NCBI GenBank assembly: GCA_020444175.1
Contig: JAHLLM010000020.1
Span: 26,517-90,516, forward strand
From: Desulfobulbaceae bacterium
GTDB taxonomy: Bacteria > Desulfobacterota > Desulfobulbia > Desulfobulbales > SURF-16
Reading direction: 5' to 3'
Length of the DNA: 64,000 nucleotides
Shown here: positions 15,653 to 24,941 of the stretch, in pieces
Numbering within the stretch: position 1 is the stretch's first letter
Layout: each line of letters opens with the position of its first letter
Translations under genes and position numbers: made by a program
The notes under the pieces: model-generated
Databases searched by the model: none
Told to the model about the DNA's origin: nothing
The model's input: the letters and a program-made list of their open reading frames with translations, nothing else

Positions 15653-18634
15653 TTACTCATCTAAAACGGATCGCACAGTCTTTGCTAATTGATTGTAGGA
15701 GATCGGTTTTAAAACAAATTCTGTTATTCCTAACTGTGTTGCCTTTTCTCGATTGATAGTTTCGCTAAAGCCGGTGCAAAGGATTATTTTCATGTCAGGC
15801 CTGATTTCCAGTATTTTTTTGGCTAATTCTTTTCCTGACATGTTCGGCATTGCCATATCTGTAATTACCAGGTTGAATTTATCAGGTTGTGCCAGGAAAT
15901 ATTCCAATGCCTCAACACTCCTTGTCTTCATCAGAACATGGTAACCCAGCCTTTCAAGATATTGTTTCCCTAGTTTGGCTATGGGCTCTTCGTCATCAAC
16001 AAATAAAATTGATTCCGTGCCTCCTGTGATTTGCTCTTTTATTGTTTTGCCTTCACTTGATATCTGGTCATGTCTGGGGAAGAAAACAGTAAAGCGTGTC
16101 CCTTTATGTAATTTACTTTGAGCAAATATGTTGCCGCCTATACTGCTGACAATGCCATGTACAACAGAGAGGCCGAGTCCGGTACCTTCCCCTTGTTTTT
16201 TGGTTGTAAAATACGGTTCAAACATCCTTTCCACAATTTTCTTGTCCATGCCGATGCCAGTATCGCTGACTTGCAGCATCAAATAAGCACCTGGCATGAT
16301 ATCAAAGTTTTTGTTGAATTCATCCAACTCTGCGATATCAATATTTGACAATGTTACAGTTAATGTGCCGCCAGTATCGCGCATGGCGTGATGCGCATTT
16401 GTGCATAGATTCATGACGACTTGATGAAGCTGTGTCGGGTCGGCAAGAACCATACCTGCACGAGGATCAATTTCCTGCTTGATTTCAATTGTCGATGGTA
16501 TGCTTGCTCTGAGAAGCTTAAGCGCTTCCTTGACAAGCTGGGTCATCTGGATAGGTTTGAGATCCTGTTCTGCTTGTCTGCTGAAGGTAAGAATCTGAGC
16601 AACGAGATCCTTTGCCCTGTTTCCAGCTTTAATAACCTGCTCAAGGTTATGGGAGGCGTCACTCTCTCCCGGTAAATCCAGTTGCACAATTTCCGAGTAT
16701 CCTAGAATGGCTGTCAGAATATTATTAAAATCATGGGCAATACCTCCAGCCAAAGTACCAAGGGCCTGCATCTTCTGTGTCTGTTGAACCTGAATCTGCA
16801 GTTTTTTTCGTTCAGTGATATCTCGGACGGTTTCAATACCTCCTATTATCTCACCGCTGCCGTCACGAATAGGGCTGGCTGAAACTTCCATATAGAGTGT
16901 TCCTTCATCGGTCTGTGCATTTGCCTCCCTTCTGTGCACTTGACCGTCTTTGAAACAAAGCTCAAGAAGACATCCTTCACAAATGTGGTCTTTGCCTTGA
17001 TATGCTCTGAAGCACAATTCACCCCTGTGGTCTCCTTGTTTGTCTTTGTGGATTTTATTTTGGTAGAGAATCCTGAAGGATTTATCCTGCATGGTGAGTC
17101 CGTCACCTAAAGCAGACATGACGGCTTCAAGTTTGTTTTTTTCCTTGGCAAGAGCATTTTCCGCTTTTTTTCGTTCTGTTATATCACGACAAACAGCTAC
17201 GATATAATCCCTTTGGTTATGGGTAATGAGAGTGGCATTTACTTCAAGCGGGATGAGATTGCCGCTTTTGTGTTTTTGAGCAGTTTCAAATATGAGGTTT
17301 TTGTTTTCATAAATATTTTCCAGAAAATTTTTCCATTCAGCCTGAGACTGGACATTTGCAGAAAACTCAAAGACTTTTTTGCTGCTCAGTTCAGTGGTGC
17401 TATAACCGAGAACTGCCGCCGCCTTTGAGTTGACATGTAATAAGGACGCATCATCAGGATTAATTACGAAGATAGAATCATTTGACTGATTTATCAGGGT
17501 ATGGAAAAGTTTCATCTCTTCTTCTGCGAAACGTTTCTCGGTTACATCGTTTACAAAAACAATCTGGCACGCTCTATCCCTGTATTTAATTTCGTGGGCT
17601 ATGATATCAACCAGGACAGTCGTACCGTCTTTTTTGACATGCTGCTGAAGACCTGCAGGCCGAAGTTGTATATCTTCTGCCAACAATGGATTTTTCTCAG
17701 ATGCTGGTATTGCTGCGGGAGCGCAGATATCTTGGAGTGTCATTGAGAAAAATTCGTCACTGCTATAACCGTAGTACTCCATTGCTTTATCATTTATTGC
17801 CATAAACGTGAGGGTTTCAAGATCATAAATCCACATTATCTGCGGGTTGTTCTCGAACAGATTTTTATAGCGTTCCTCAGAGCGCTTAACCGCATCAAAG
17901 GCAAATTTCTGTTTAAGGGCTATGGCATACAGGTCAGCTAATCTTTCCAGTAAATCAAGATCTTCTTCTGTATAGTCCCTCGTGGAGTTTGCCAATGCTA
18001 TTTGTCCAACAAGCGTATCAGTTAAAAGGGCAGGGACCGACAGAAAACGCTTGATTGGGAGATGACCATTTGGGGTTCCTGCCGAACGGGGATCTTTTGG
18101 CGGGCTATTTGTAAGGATGGGCTTTTTATGATTCAGTACCCAACCGAAGAGACCTTTAAATTCATGAAAAACATTATCTTTGTCCGGAACTTGACATCTG
18201 TCCCAGATGTCTTTGGTCATTGTGGTAGCCACCAAGGCCCCTGAGTCCTGATCAATATGGCCCACAAAACCAAATTCGCTTTGTGTCAATTCCTTCGCTG
18301 TATCAAGAACAATATCAGAGACCTGATAGATGGTTGATTCTGCAAGAAGTGCTTTACTCAGGTTGGCCATTGTTTTGCTTTTATGTACAGCAGCCTTACT
18401 GAGAACATTTTGGGTGTTGAAAGGTTTATAAATAAAAAAATAAAATGCCGGAGCGATAAAAAGCAGCAGAAGTGAAGAATCAATTAACGCTTCCAGGAGA
18501 GGTCCGATTTTGAGGATGGAGACGATGAACATCGAAACCATTTCTCCAAGAAAAATTATAACTCCAATCAGTGCTATTCCCTGGATAATATTGAGTGGAG
18601 CACTTGGGGAGAGAATTTTATCAGATAATTTCAT
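15653..18634 (-). CDS. Hybrid sensor histidine kinase (2TM-GAF-PAS-PAS-PAS-HisKA-HATPase-REC)
   Basis: 993 residues. Two hydrophobic helices (about 16-40 and 50-69) are followed by a GAF domain (about 95-245), three PAS domains (about 252-372, 375-495, 505-620), and a HisKA dimerisation helix with the H-box AGGIAHDFNNILTAILGYS. The ATPase domain has N-box NLCTNAHHAM and G-boxes DTGIGMD and GTGLGLS. A C-terminal receiver domain follows (SILFVDDEEP, phosphoacceptor Asp in VITDMAMP, Lys in VLKPIS). The third PAS holds a Cys-rich patch (CFRAYQGKDHICEGCLLELC) that might bind metal or haem or sense redox state. It converges on the 22-heme gene with 44 bp between stops. Output target is unknown. Confidence 0.9.
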   Translation of the reverse strand: MKLSDKILSPSAPLNIIQGIALIGVIIFLGEMVSMFIVSILKIGPLLEALIDSSLLLLFIAPAFYFFIYKPFNTQNVLSKAAVHKSKTMANLSKALLAESTIYQVSDIVLDTAKELTQSEFGFVGHIDQDSGALVATTMTKDIWDRCQVPDKDNVFHEFKGLFGWVLNHKKPILTNSPPKDPRSAGTPNGHLPIKRFLSVPALLTDTLVGQIALANSTRDYTEEDLDLLERLADLYAIALKQKFAFDAVKRSEERYKNLFENNPQIMWIYDLETLTFMAINDKAMEYYGYSSDEFFSMTLQDICAPAAIPASEKNPLLAEDIQLRPAGLQQHVKKDGTTVLVDIIAHEIKYRDRACQIVFVNDVTEKRFAEEEMKLFHTLINQSNDSIFVINPDDASLLHVNSKAAAVLGYSTTELSSKKVFEFSANVQSQAEWKNFLENIYENKNLIFETAQKHKSGNLIPLEVNATLITHNQRDYIVAVCRDITERKKAENALAKEKNKLEAVMSALGDGLTMQDKSFRILYQNKIHKDKQGDHRGELCFRAYQGKDHICEGCLLELCFKDGQVHRREANAQTDEGTLYMEVSASPIRDGSGEIIGGIETVRDITERKKLQIQVQQTQKMQALGTLAGGIAHDFNNILTAILGYSEIVQLDLPGESDASHNLEQVIKAGNRAKDLVAQILTFSRQAEQDLKPIQMTQLVKEALKLLRASIPSTIEIKQEIDPRAGMVLADPTQLHQVVMNLCTNAHHAMRDTGGTLTVTLSNIDIAELDEFNKNFDIMPGAYLMLQVSDTGIGMDKKIVERMFEPYFTTKKQGEGTGLGLSVVHGIVSSIGGNIFAQSKLHKGTRFTVFFPRHDQISSEGKTIKEQITGGTESILFVDDEEPIAKLGKQYLERLGYHVLMKTRSVEALEYFLAQPDKFNLVITDMAMPNMSGKELAKKILEIRPDMKIILCTGFSETINREKATQLGITEFVLKPISYNQLAKTVRSVLDE

Positions 18635-19049
18635 GGCTTTGTCTCATGTCGGGGCGCTTATGAATTGTCGGGCACTTGTATGTCTCGCATTGTTTTAATC
18701 ATCGATTTGACCAAGTAGCAACGCCCATGACATGTTGAGATTATTAAAGAGATACTGGTGCACTGGGGGTGATCCGTTTTACCCACTCAGACAAACAAAA
18801 TTGCTTTGCCAGTTGCTTATTTTTAAATCAATTATAGTGCTTCTAGGATTTGTTCCTCTGGGAATTGTGCAAGGGAAACAGAGTCTTACTGCCTGAAATT
18901 CTCTATAACAACATCAAATTGCTCTGTATGAATCAGTGGGGCAGTGTCGGGAAAGTATACATAATTTTGCTGCAGGATGTCGAATTTTATTTTGATATAA
19001 AGCAATAATATTGAATGGTTATTTGTCTTTTTTAGTTAAAAAAAGTTCC
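18635..19049. other. Long intergenic region without a supported gene
   Basis: AT-rich spacer between the divergent hybrid kinase and the double-cubane operon. Only short, low-quality open frames occur. Promoters for both directions must lie here or just downstream, but I could not pick a convincing -35/-10 pair. Confidence 0.5.
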
Positions 19050-19160
19050 CTCCGGCAATCTTTGTGCCGGAGATATCCTCGTCAATTTGAGAGCAGTTGC
19101 AACGCTGGTGGTTGCTGGAACAAAGGTGACTACAGGGTACGTAGTTACTTTAACGCAACT
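19050..19160 (+). ncRNA. Candidate structured leader RNA upstream of the double-cubane operon
   Basis: Three nested foldable elements are visible. CTCCGGCA (19050-19057) pairs with TGCCGGAG (19065-19072). AGTTGC (19095-19100) pairs with GCAACT (19155-19160). Inside the latter, GTGACTAC (19126-19133) pairs with GTAGTTAC (19141-19148), extended by AAAG/CTTT. The block ends about 340 bp before the first gene. It matches no riboswitch class I know. The first hairpin read on the minus strand is followed by a T-run (after GGAAC), so a reverse-strand terminator is an alternative. Confidence 0.35.
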
Positions 19161-19503
19161 GTTCGTTCGGTTGGAGTCAGATTTTCACTTCGCTCTTCTT
19201 TTCCAGTTGTTCTTTGGCCGAAACTTTCCATGCGTCAACGAGTAAGCTTCCTGTTATTTGTTCCGTTTTGTGTTTTCTCTTTATAGGTTTATTCGATCCT
19301 GTTTTTTTGAAACTTCAATATTACCTATTGGATTAACGGAGATGCAACAAGTATATATTCTCATTAACCCCTGCAAAGAAGAGCACGCCAGAGTTTGTGG
19401 TGATTCTTTGCTGTTGACCATGTTGTTTTCTGGTCAGCAAGTTCCAAATTTCAACAGACAAATGCTTCGACTCAAAAAAGGAAAAATCAGAATGGAGGGA
19501 AAA

Positions 19504-20799
19504 ATGACAGCGCAGCCATTTGAAGTAAAGCCGTATCCCGAAATGTGGGAAAGCCTGGACATGGATGTCCCCAGGTTCGAAAAATCCAGACAGATGCTTG
19601 GTGAGGTGTATACCAACATGTATCTCTCACAAACGAACCGACCCGCCAAGATGCAGTATTTTGATGATATGGTTTCCGAGATTTTTGGTGGACGTATCCA
19701 GGAGATGCTTGAGGTGAAAAAGACAGGGAAACCGATTGTCGGGACCTTTTGCGTTTATATCCCGGAAGAGGTGGTTGTTGCTGCCGGAGGAGTGTGTGTT
19801 GGTTTGTGCGGCGGCTCCCAGGGATCTGTTCCGGATGCTGAAAAAATCCTGCCAAGAAATATCTGTCCCATGGTCAAATCAGCTTACGGTTTCAAGGCCG
19901 GCAGGATCTGTCCCTATTTCCAGACTGTTGACTTTGTCTATGGCGAGACAACCTGTGATGCCAAGAAGAAAACATGGGAGATTCTGGACCGCCTCGTTCC
20001 CACCCATGTCATGGAAATTCCCCAGATGAAAAATAAAAGGGATAAGACCCTGTGGCTGGAAGAGGTTCACGATTTCAAGGCAAAGGTCGAAGACGTCTGC
20101 GGAGAAGAAATTACCACTGAAAAATTAGCCCAGGCAATACGGGTCATCAATAACAAGCGCAAGGCCTTACAGCGCCTCACTGCCTTGCGGGCGCATAATC
20201 CGGCGCCCATAAGCGGCAAAGATGCTCTTTTGCTGGAACAGATTGCCTTTTATGACGAGCCGGTCCGATTTGCCGAAAAGGTCAACGAGCTCTGCGATGA
20301 GCTTGAGGAGAGAGTGAAAAACGACGATGGGGTTGCTGATAAATCCGCACCACGCGTCATGGTTTCAGGAACTCCCATGGCCCTGCCGAACTGGAAGGTG
20401 CATAATCTGATCGAAACGGCAGGAGCCGTGGTTGTCAATGAAGAGAGCTGCATCGGTACCCGTTATTTCAAGGATCTCATTGATGAAAACAAATCCACCA
20501 TGGATGAACAGCTCTCTGTTTTGACTGACCGCTATATGCAGATCGACTGTTCCTGTTTTACCCCCAATGATGATCGCGTTGATCAGGTCTTAAAAGAATA
20601 CAGGGATTCCAATGCCCAGGGTATTCTGCATTACTCCCTGCAGTTCTGTCATACTTATAACATTGAAGAAATTAAGATCAGGGAAGCCTGTGAAAAAGAG
20701 GGCATCCCCTATCTTTCAATCGAATCCGATTATTCGCCGGAGGATGTTGGCCAGCTGCAGACACGCATAGAAGCATTTCTTGAGCAGATAAGGGAGTGA
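19504..20799 (+). CDS. Double-cubane cluster protein (2-hydroxyacyl-CoA dehydratase/BadD-HgdB superfamily)
   Basis: A 431-residue member of the superfamily that includes 2-hydroxyglutaryl-CoA dehydratase subunits and benzoyl-CoA reductase. It is a single polypeptide, not an alpha/beta pair, as in the double-cubane cluster proteins that hold an [8Fe-9S] site and perform low-potential reductions of small molecules. Conserved cysteines are visible in GGVCVGLCGGSQG, LPRNICPMVKSA, GRICPYF, EESCIGTR and QFCHTY. The frame runs upstream to 19258, but ATG 19504 has GGAGGG 4 bases before it and gives the family's N-terminus; an ATG at 19492 is the alternative. The activator ATPase follows after 7 bp. 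Physiological substrate is unknown. Confidence 0.82.
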   Translation: MTAQPFEVKPYPEMWESLDMDVPRFEKSRQMLGEVYTNMYLSQTNRPAKMQYFDDMVSEIFGGRIQEMLEVKKTGKPIVGTFCVYIPEEVVVAAGGVCVGLCGGSQGSVPDAEKILPRNICPMVKSAYGFKAGRICPYFQTVDFVYGETTCDAKKKTWEILDRLVPTHVMEIPQMKNKRDKTLWLEEVHDFKAKVEDVCGEEITTEKLAQAIRVINNKRKALQRLTALRAHNPAPISGKDALLLEQIAFYDEPVRFAEKVNELCDELEERVKNDDGVADKSAPRVMVSGTPMALPNWKVHNLIETAGAVVVNEESCIGTRYFKDLIDENKSTMDEQLSVLTDRYMQIDCSCFTPNDDRVDQVLKEYRDSNAQGILHYSLQFCHTYNIEEIKIREACEKEGIPYLSIESDYSPEDVGQLQTRIEAFLEQIRE

Positions 20800-20806
20800 C
20801 CATGCC

Positions 20807-21568
20807 ATGCGTGTTGGAATAGATTTAGGATCTCGCACAATCAAGGTAGCTACGCTTGTCGATGGCGTGCTGCAGGATTTCCGGGTGGAAGAGAGCGGCT
20901 TTGAACCGCATCGTCAGGCCCTGGAGATGGTGGGGAGCTATAAGCCTGGCAAAATAACTGCCACAGGCTATGGACGCCATCTTGCCCATAAGCATTTTGC
21001 CCAGGACGTCATCACGGAAATTAAGGCACATGCCCTGGGTGCCAGGCATTATTATCCTGATTGCATGACCATTCTTGATGTTGGCGGACAGGACTGCAAG
21101 GTCATTGTTTTAAATCAGTCCGGCAAGGTTGCCAATTTTCAGATGAACGATAAATGCGCCGCAGGTACTGGACGCTTCCTGGAAATAATGGCTGCCTCCC
21201 TCGGGTATACCATAAAGGAATTCGGCGAGGCGGCCATGACTTCCCATCAGGATGTTGTCATAAACAGCATGTGTACCGTGTTTGCCGAATCCGAGGTGAT
21301 TTCCATGAAGAATTCCGGGATCAAGCCCGCTGACATTGCCAGGGCCGTGCACCTGTCGGTTACGAGCCGCCTGGTCGGCATGCTGAACAGAATCGGTTAC
21401 AAGGAGAAGGTCGTTTTTTCCGGAGGTGTAGCCAATAATCCATGCATCGTGAAAATGCTGGAAGAGAGGCTGCAGATTCCGGTGTTTATTCCGGAGACGC
21501 CTGATATTGTCGGAGCCCTGGGGGCCGCCATTCATGCGGGGAAAAACGAAAATGATACTTTGTCATAG
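20807..21568 (+). CDS. ASKHA-type activator ATPase with bridging [4Fe-4S] (DCCP reductase/HgdC-BcrD-like)
   Basis: 253 residues. The N-terminal phosphate loop GIDLGSRTIKVA (3-14) and second loop LDVGGQDCKVI (about 90-100) are ASKHA ATP-binding motifs. Two conserved cysteines, in NDKCAAGTGRFLE (about 118) and NSMCTVFAESEVIS (about 157), are those that hold one [4Fe-4S] cluster between two monomers in 2-hydroxyglutaryl-CoA dehydratase activators. SGGVANN and GALGAAIHAG complete the fold. The enzyme couples ATP hydrolysis to injection of a very low-potential electron into the partner double-cubane protein encoded 7 bp upstream. AGGGAG precedes ATG 20807. Confidence 0.9.
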   Translation: MRVGIDLGSRTIKVATLVDGVLQDFRVEESGFEPHRQALEMVGSYKPGKITATGYGRHLAHKHFAQDVITEIKAHALGARHYYPDCMTILDVGGQDCKVIVLNQSGKVANFQMNDKCAAGTGRFLEIMAASLGYTIKEFGEAAMTSHQDVVINSMCTVFAESEVISMKNSGIKPADIARAVHLSVTSRLVGMLNRIGYKEKVVFSGGVANNPCIVKMLEERLQIPVFIPETPDIVGALGAAIHAGKNENDTLS

Positions 21569-21577
21569 GTTCTCAAC

Positions 21578-21844
21578 ATGCCCACCTGGAAACTGAAAAC
21601 CGAAAACGAGCTTCTCTTTTATCATCTCTGTTCAGGGTGCAATGAAAACTCCGCAGAGGCCCTGATCAAGGCGGGATGGAGCAAGATCCGTGACGGAGAG
21701 CCGGTGTCGTGCAATGAGTGCACACGAAAGTGTGCACTTACTTCAAAAGGTCTCTGGGGTGATGAAGATGAAATCAGATATGAGGAGTGTAAAATCTGCC
21801 CTGATTATGAAGTCTGTCCGCTGAAAGGGCGATATTATTGTTAA
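21578..21844 (+). CDS. Small Cys-rich protein, double-cubane operon
   Basis: An 88-residue protein that I do not recognise. Ten cysteines fall in groups (HLCSGC, SCNECTRKC, ECKICPDYEVC, and a C-terminal YYC), which suggests one or two iron-sulfur or zinc sites. No transmembrane segment or signal peptide is seen. It starts 9 bp after the activator ATPase and so belongs to the same operon. A dedicated electron donor or maturation factor for the double-cubane pair is a reasonable but unproven idea. Confidence 0.7.
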   Translation: MPTWKLKTENELLFYHLCSGCNENSAEALIKAGWSKIRDGEPVSCNECTRKCALTSKGLWGDEDEIRYEECKICPDYEVCPLKGRYYC

Positions 21845-21983
21845 AAAAGGTCCCTTCCTCTTGCCGTGGATCAGTTCCGCTTTGTAGCCCGATTTAGCTC
21901 TATAACTTGTCATGAACGCCTTTCACTTACCAGATAGGTCTTTTGAAGATAATCAGCAATACAACGCAAAGTGGCAAGGCTTA

Positions 21984-22085
21984 CCAGTTTTTTGAAACCA
22001 CATCTTTCAGCATCCGATTATCAAGTGTTAATTCAGCAACTATTTTTTTGAGCTCAGTATTTTTTTTCAATTGAGCGTAAACGTT
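21984..22085 (-). pseudogene. IS3-family transposase OrfA C-terminal remnant
   Basis: The last 33 residues of a reverse frame (QLKKNTELKKIVAELTLDNR, then MLKDVVSKNW) match the coiled-coil C-terminus of IS3-family OrfA. No helix-turn-helix region precedes it and no OrfB follows, so this is a decayed fragment. From 22086 to 22478 I see only further unassignable sequence, probably more mobile-element debris. Confidence 0.65.
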
Positions 22086-22478
22086 TGGCATCTGAGACTT
22101 CCATGCCCCCATATCTGTTTCGACAAGGATAAATGAATGATAAATGATAAGAAATCGCTTTTTAAGCGGATGGGGCGAGAGAGAAAAACCACCTTTCACC
22201 CCCTGCTTGCCGCTCAAAAAACGCGCCCAAAATCCCAAAATAGAGGTTGACGATATAGGGTTCCTGAACCATTTTTAACTCGAGCCGGCTACCTATCACT
22301 ACAAAATCGAACATTCACCCATAATCCCTGAAAATCCTATCAAAACCATTACTGTCTTTCGCAAAAGGTGTCAACCTTTTGGTACATTTGCCGATGTCAG
22401 GCCAACTTAGGAATGGTGTAAACTTTTTAACAGTTGACGGAAATATGGCCGCACTTCCCCTGTTTGGCGTCCTATGGA

Positions 22479-23805
22479 CTAATTGACCGTAATATAAGGC
22501 TCTTCATAAACCGGCCAGCCGTCATCAAAAGGTTCGTGTTCCTGCTCTTTAATTTCCACAATTACCTCTGCAAGCGGACTCGCCTTGTTTGGAGGCCCTC
22601 TCTTCGTTTCCCGCCAGAGATCAAGGTGCTTCAGGATCTTTCTGACGACCGGCTTCTCGGTTATGAAACTGATGATCTTCATCTCCCCATGGCACTTTGG
22701 GCACTCCAAGGGGTCTACTTCCCATATTTTCTTAATGCATTCTCGCCACTTCGGCGATGGAATACGCCGGGGTTTATAATTGGAGACATCAAGAACCGTT
22801 ATTTCATCGGGAGCCTCCTTCTCTGTCGATAAAGCCTTTTAAATTCCTGGGCAGTGTAGATGGAAAAATTTTTCTTTCCTCCCTTTATCTTGCGATGGGT
22901 CATCTCGGAGTCTGCGCTTACCTCGATTTATATATCACCATCCCGGTGCTGCTGGTATATGTGATTTTCCCAGACGAAAACGGACTCCGGAGGATATACT
23001 GAGCCACCGCAGTCTGCCCCTTCCGGTCATCTTTGGCAATGCGCACGCTATTGTCAACACTGAATCCGGATGTGAACCGCCATTTCATAATCATCGCTAT
23101 AAAAGCATCATCTATCAGACCTTCCTTTTGAAGCATTTTCAGCACTTCCGCCCGGAAGAGTTCAACCAGCGGCCTTATGGAGATCTTTGGCATGACATGA
23201 AAGACGCCGTTTGGCAGAAAGAGCCCATCAGCTGTTATCGAATGTATATGAGGATGCCATCTGGCATAATCCCCAAATGTCTGGATGGTCATGACTGAAC
23301 CAAGTACTCCGTCCTCAAGTCCAAGGGCAATGCGAAAAAAGGACAGTAAACTTTTTTGAGCACAGATGCATAATTTTGACAGCAGTTTACGGTTGTAGAG
23401 GAAAAATTTACGCAGGATTATCGGGATTGAAAAGACATATTGACGATGCGGCACGGGATAGAGGATATTTTCCCGAAGCAGTTCACCAAACTGCACGACC
23501 TTCTTGGCATGGCATGTAGGACAGAACCAGCGACCGCGACAGGAGAATGCAAGAAGAAATTCATGATGGCATTCTGGACAGCGCACTCTGGCGAAACCTT
23601 GCTTCAGATCGCCGCATTTCAGATAATCATTGACGACATCCGTTATGACTGGTCTGTAAAAGCCATACTCTTTGGAAAATTTTCGGTCATATTCCTGAAC
23701 AAATCCGGCAAAATGTTCACTCAAAAGTTTCCATAAGGAAGAATCTTCCGGTGTCCTCGGATGATAGTGTTCCGCCTGTGATGCCCATTTCTCCGCATGT
23801 TCCAT
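22479..23805 (-). pseudogene. Degenerate IS91-family (Y2/HUH) transposase
   Basis: Read on the minus strand, the first open part (23805-22918, 295 residues) has the N-terminal zinc finger (CPECHHEF...RGRWFCPTCHAKK) and the HUH-type metal site in HPHIHSITADG. The frame is then lost. Homologous sequence continues in another frame (MTHRKIKGGKKNFSIYTAQE) and again in a third (EITVLDVSNYKPRRIPSPKW, then ECPKCHGEMKIISFI), ending at 22479. At least two frameshifts or deletions have occurred, so no full-length transposase is made. A shorter relative lies at 51079-51490. Confidence 0.87.
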
Positions 23806-23946
23806 GCAAGAGATTCATGGCATAAATCGTGCCTGACTTCAGGTTTACGTCAACCAGCTTATAATACAAGAAATTTGCGACAGAGCGGGTGGATCTTGAA
23901 TCATACAGCATAAAAAATTTTTCAGGATTTGTGATTGAAAAAACCG

Positions 23947-23975
23947 TTGCGTTACCTATATGGTAACATTATAGT
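23947..23975 (+). promoter_or_regulatory. higBA promoter with operator dyad in the spacer
   Basis: TTGCGT (23947-23952), a 17-bp spacer and TATAGT (23970-23975) form a good sigma-70 promoter. The spacer is largely filled by the perfect dyad GTTACC-TATAT-GGTAAC (23951-23967), a likely site for autorepression by the HigA antitoxin. The predicted start point falls at or within a base or two of the higB ATG (23982), so the mRNA may be leaderless; no Shine-Dalgarno sequence is visible. Confidence 0.6.
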
Positions 23976-23981
23976 GTTGGT

Positions 23982-24284
23982 ATGAGGATAATCGCAAAAA
24001 GCCGATTGCGGCAATACTGGGAAAAAGCAGGTAATGAAAAATCACAGCCATACTTGAATGAATGGTATCATTTTTGGGTAAAGCAGAACTGGTCAAGTCC
24101 GCAGGATGTAAAAGACACTTTCAGACATGCTTCTTTTGTAGGGAACCATCGAGTAGTTTTTAATGTAAAAGGAAATGATTACCGTATTGTCTGTGCTATG
24201 GATTACCCCAGACAGGCAATGTATATTAAATTTGTAGGCACCCACAAGGAATATGATTCGATAGAGGTTAAGGAGGTGCACTGA
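23982..24284 (+). CDS. higB: HigB-type toxin (mRNA interferase, HigB_toxin family)
   Basis: A 100-residue basic protein with the features of the HigB/RelE-fold toxin family: N-terminal helix IAKSRLRQYWEK, the stretch WSSPQDVKDTFRHASFVGNHRVVFNVKGNDYRI..., and the terminal strand MYIKFVGTHKEYD. The conserved C-terminal GTHxEYD motif is characteristic. These toxins cleave mRNA at the ribosome. The toxin precedes its antitoxin, the usual order for HigBA. The pair lies between transposon remnants, consistent with carriage on mobile DNA. The quoted segment pieces are read directly from the translation. Confidence 0.88.
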   Translation: MRIIAKSRLRQYWEKAGNEKSQPYLNEWYHFWVKQNWSSPQDVKDTFRHASFVGNHRVVFNVKGNDYRIVCAMDYPRQAMYIKFVGTHKEYDSIEVKEVH

Positions 24285-24286
24285 TT

Positions 24287-24649
24287 ATGATTAAACCAAT
24301 TCGAGACGAGAAGACATATAATCAAACTCTTAAAAGAATTGAAAAACTGTGGGGTGCGGAAATCGGGACGCCTGATGGTGATGAACTGGATGTACTCCTG
24401 ACACTCGTGGAGGTTTACGAGGAAAAACATTACCCCATGCCCCCATCCGACCCGGTGGAAGCCATACTTTTCTGCATGGACCAAAAGGGTTTGTCGCGGA
24501 AAGACCTTGAAACATTTCTTGGACCAAAGAGCAGAGTCAGTGATGTTCTCAACCGGAAACGATCACTTTCAATGAAACAAATTGTTAATCTGCATCGTGG
24601 CATGGGGATTCCATATGAAAGTTTGATTGATGCGAGCCAAGTTAGTTGA
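24287..24649 (+). CDS. higA: HigA-type antitoxin with helix-turn-helix
   Basis: 120 residues. The N-terminal part (YNQTLKRIEKLWGAEIGTPD, then GDELDVLLTLVEVYEEKHYP) is the HigA segment that wraps the toxin. The C-terminal half is an XRE-like helix-turn-helix (MDQKGLSRKDLETFLGPKSR, then VSDVLNRKRSLSM) for autorepression. The gene starts 2 bp after the toxin stop, so translation is coupled. The likely operator is the dyad at 23951-23967. Confidence 0.88.
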   Translation: MIKPIRDEKTYNQTLKRIEKLWGAEIGTPDGDELDVLLTLVEVYEEKHYPMPPSDPVEAILFCMDQKGLSRKDLETFLGPKSRVSDVLNRKRSLSMKQIVNLHRGMGIPYESLIDASQVS

Positions 24650-24796
24650 GGTGAAGATTATTGAATCCGGGTTGTTCAAAAATAGTGCACCCAAAAATGT
24701 CCTGAAGTAAGAAATGAATGCAAGATTATTCTCTAGTCTGATGCAGAACTTGATCTTGCCATTGCGAAGTTATCAGCGGTGACAAACTGCCCACGA

Positions 24797-24814
24797 TTGA
24801 CATGTTCTGCGACA
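24797..24814 (+). repeat. 18-bp direct repeat, left copy
   Basis: TTGACATGTTCTGCGACA, repeated exactly at 25496-25513. The two copies bracket the antitoxin/ParE pair. The surrounding 24650-24941 stretch contains no gene I can support. Confidence 0.75.
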
Positions 24815-24941
24815 GGAATAAATATCAGTAATTTCGAAGATGTAGCTAGGTTTTTTGAGGATATAAAAAATATTGTGTGCAGGTTTCCAGTTGTAAGATA
24901 GAATATAAATATTACATTCATCCAGTAGTAGGAGGAAAAAA

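Noticed and set aside
19504..20799. 2-hydroxyglutaryl-CoA dehydratase subunit
   Set aside because: Only one large subunit is present, no acyl-CoA pathway genes are nearby, and the single-gene-plus-activator layout fits the double-cubane cluster proteins better.
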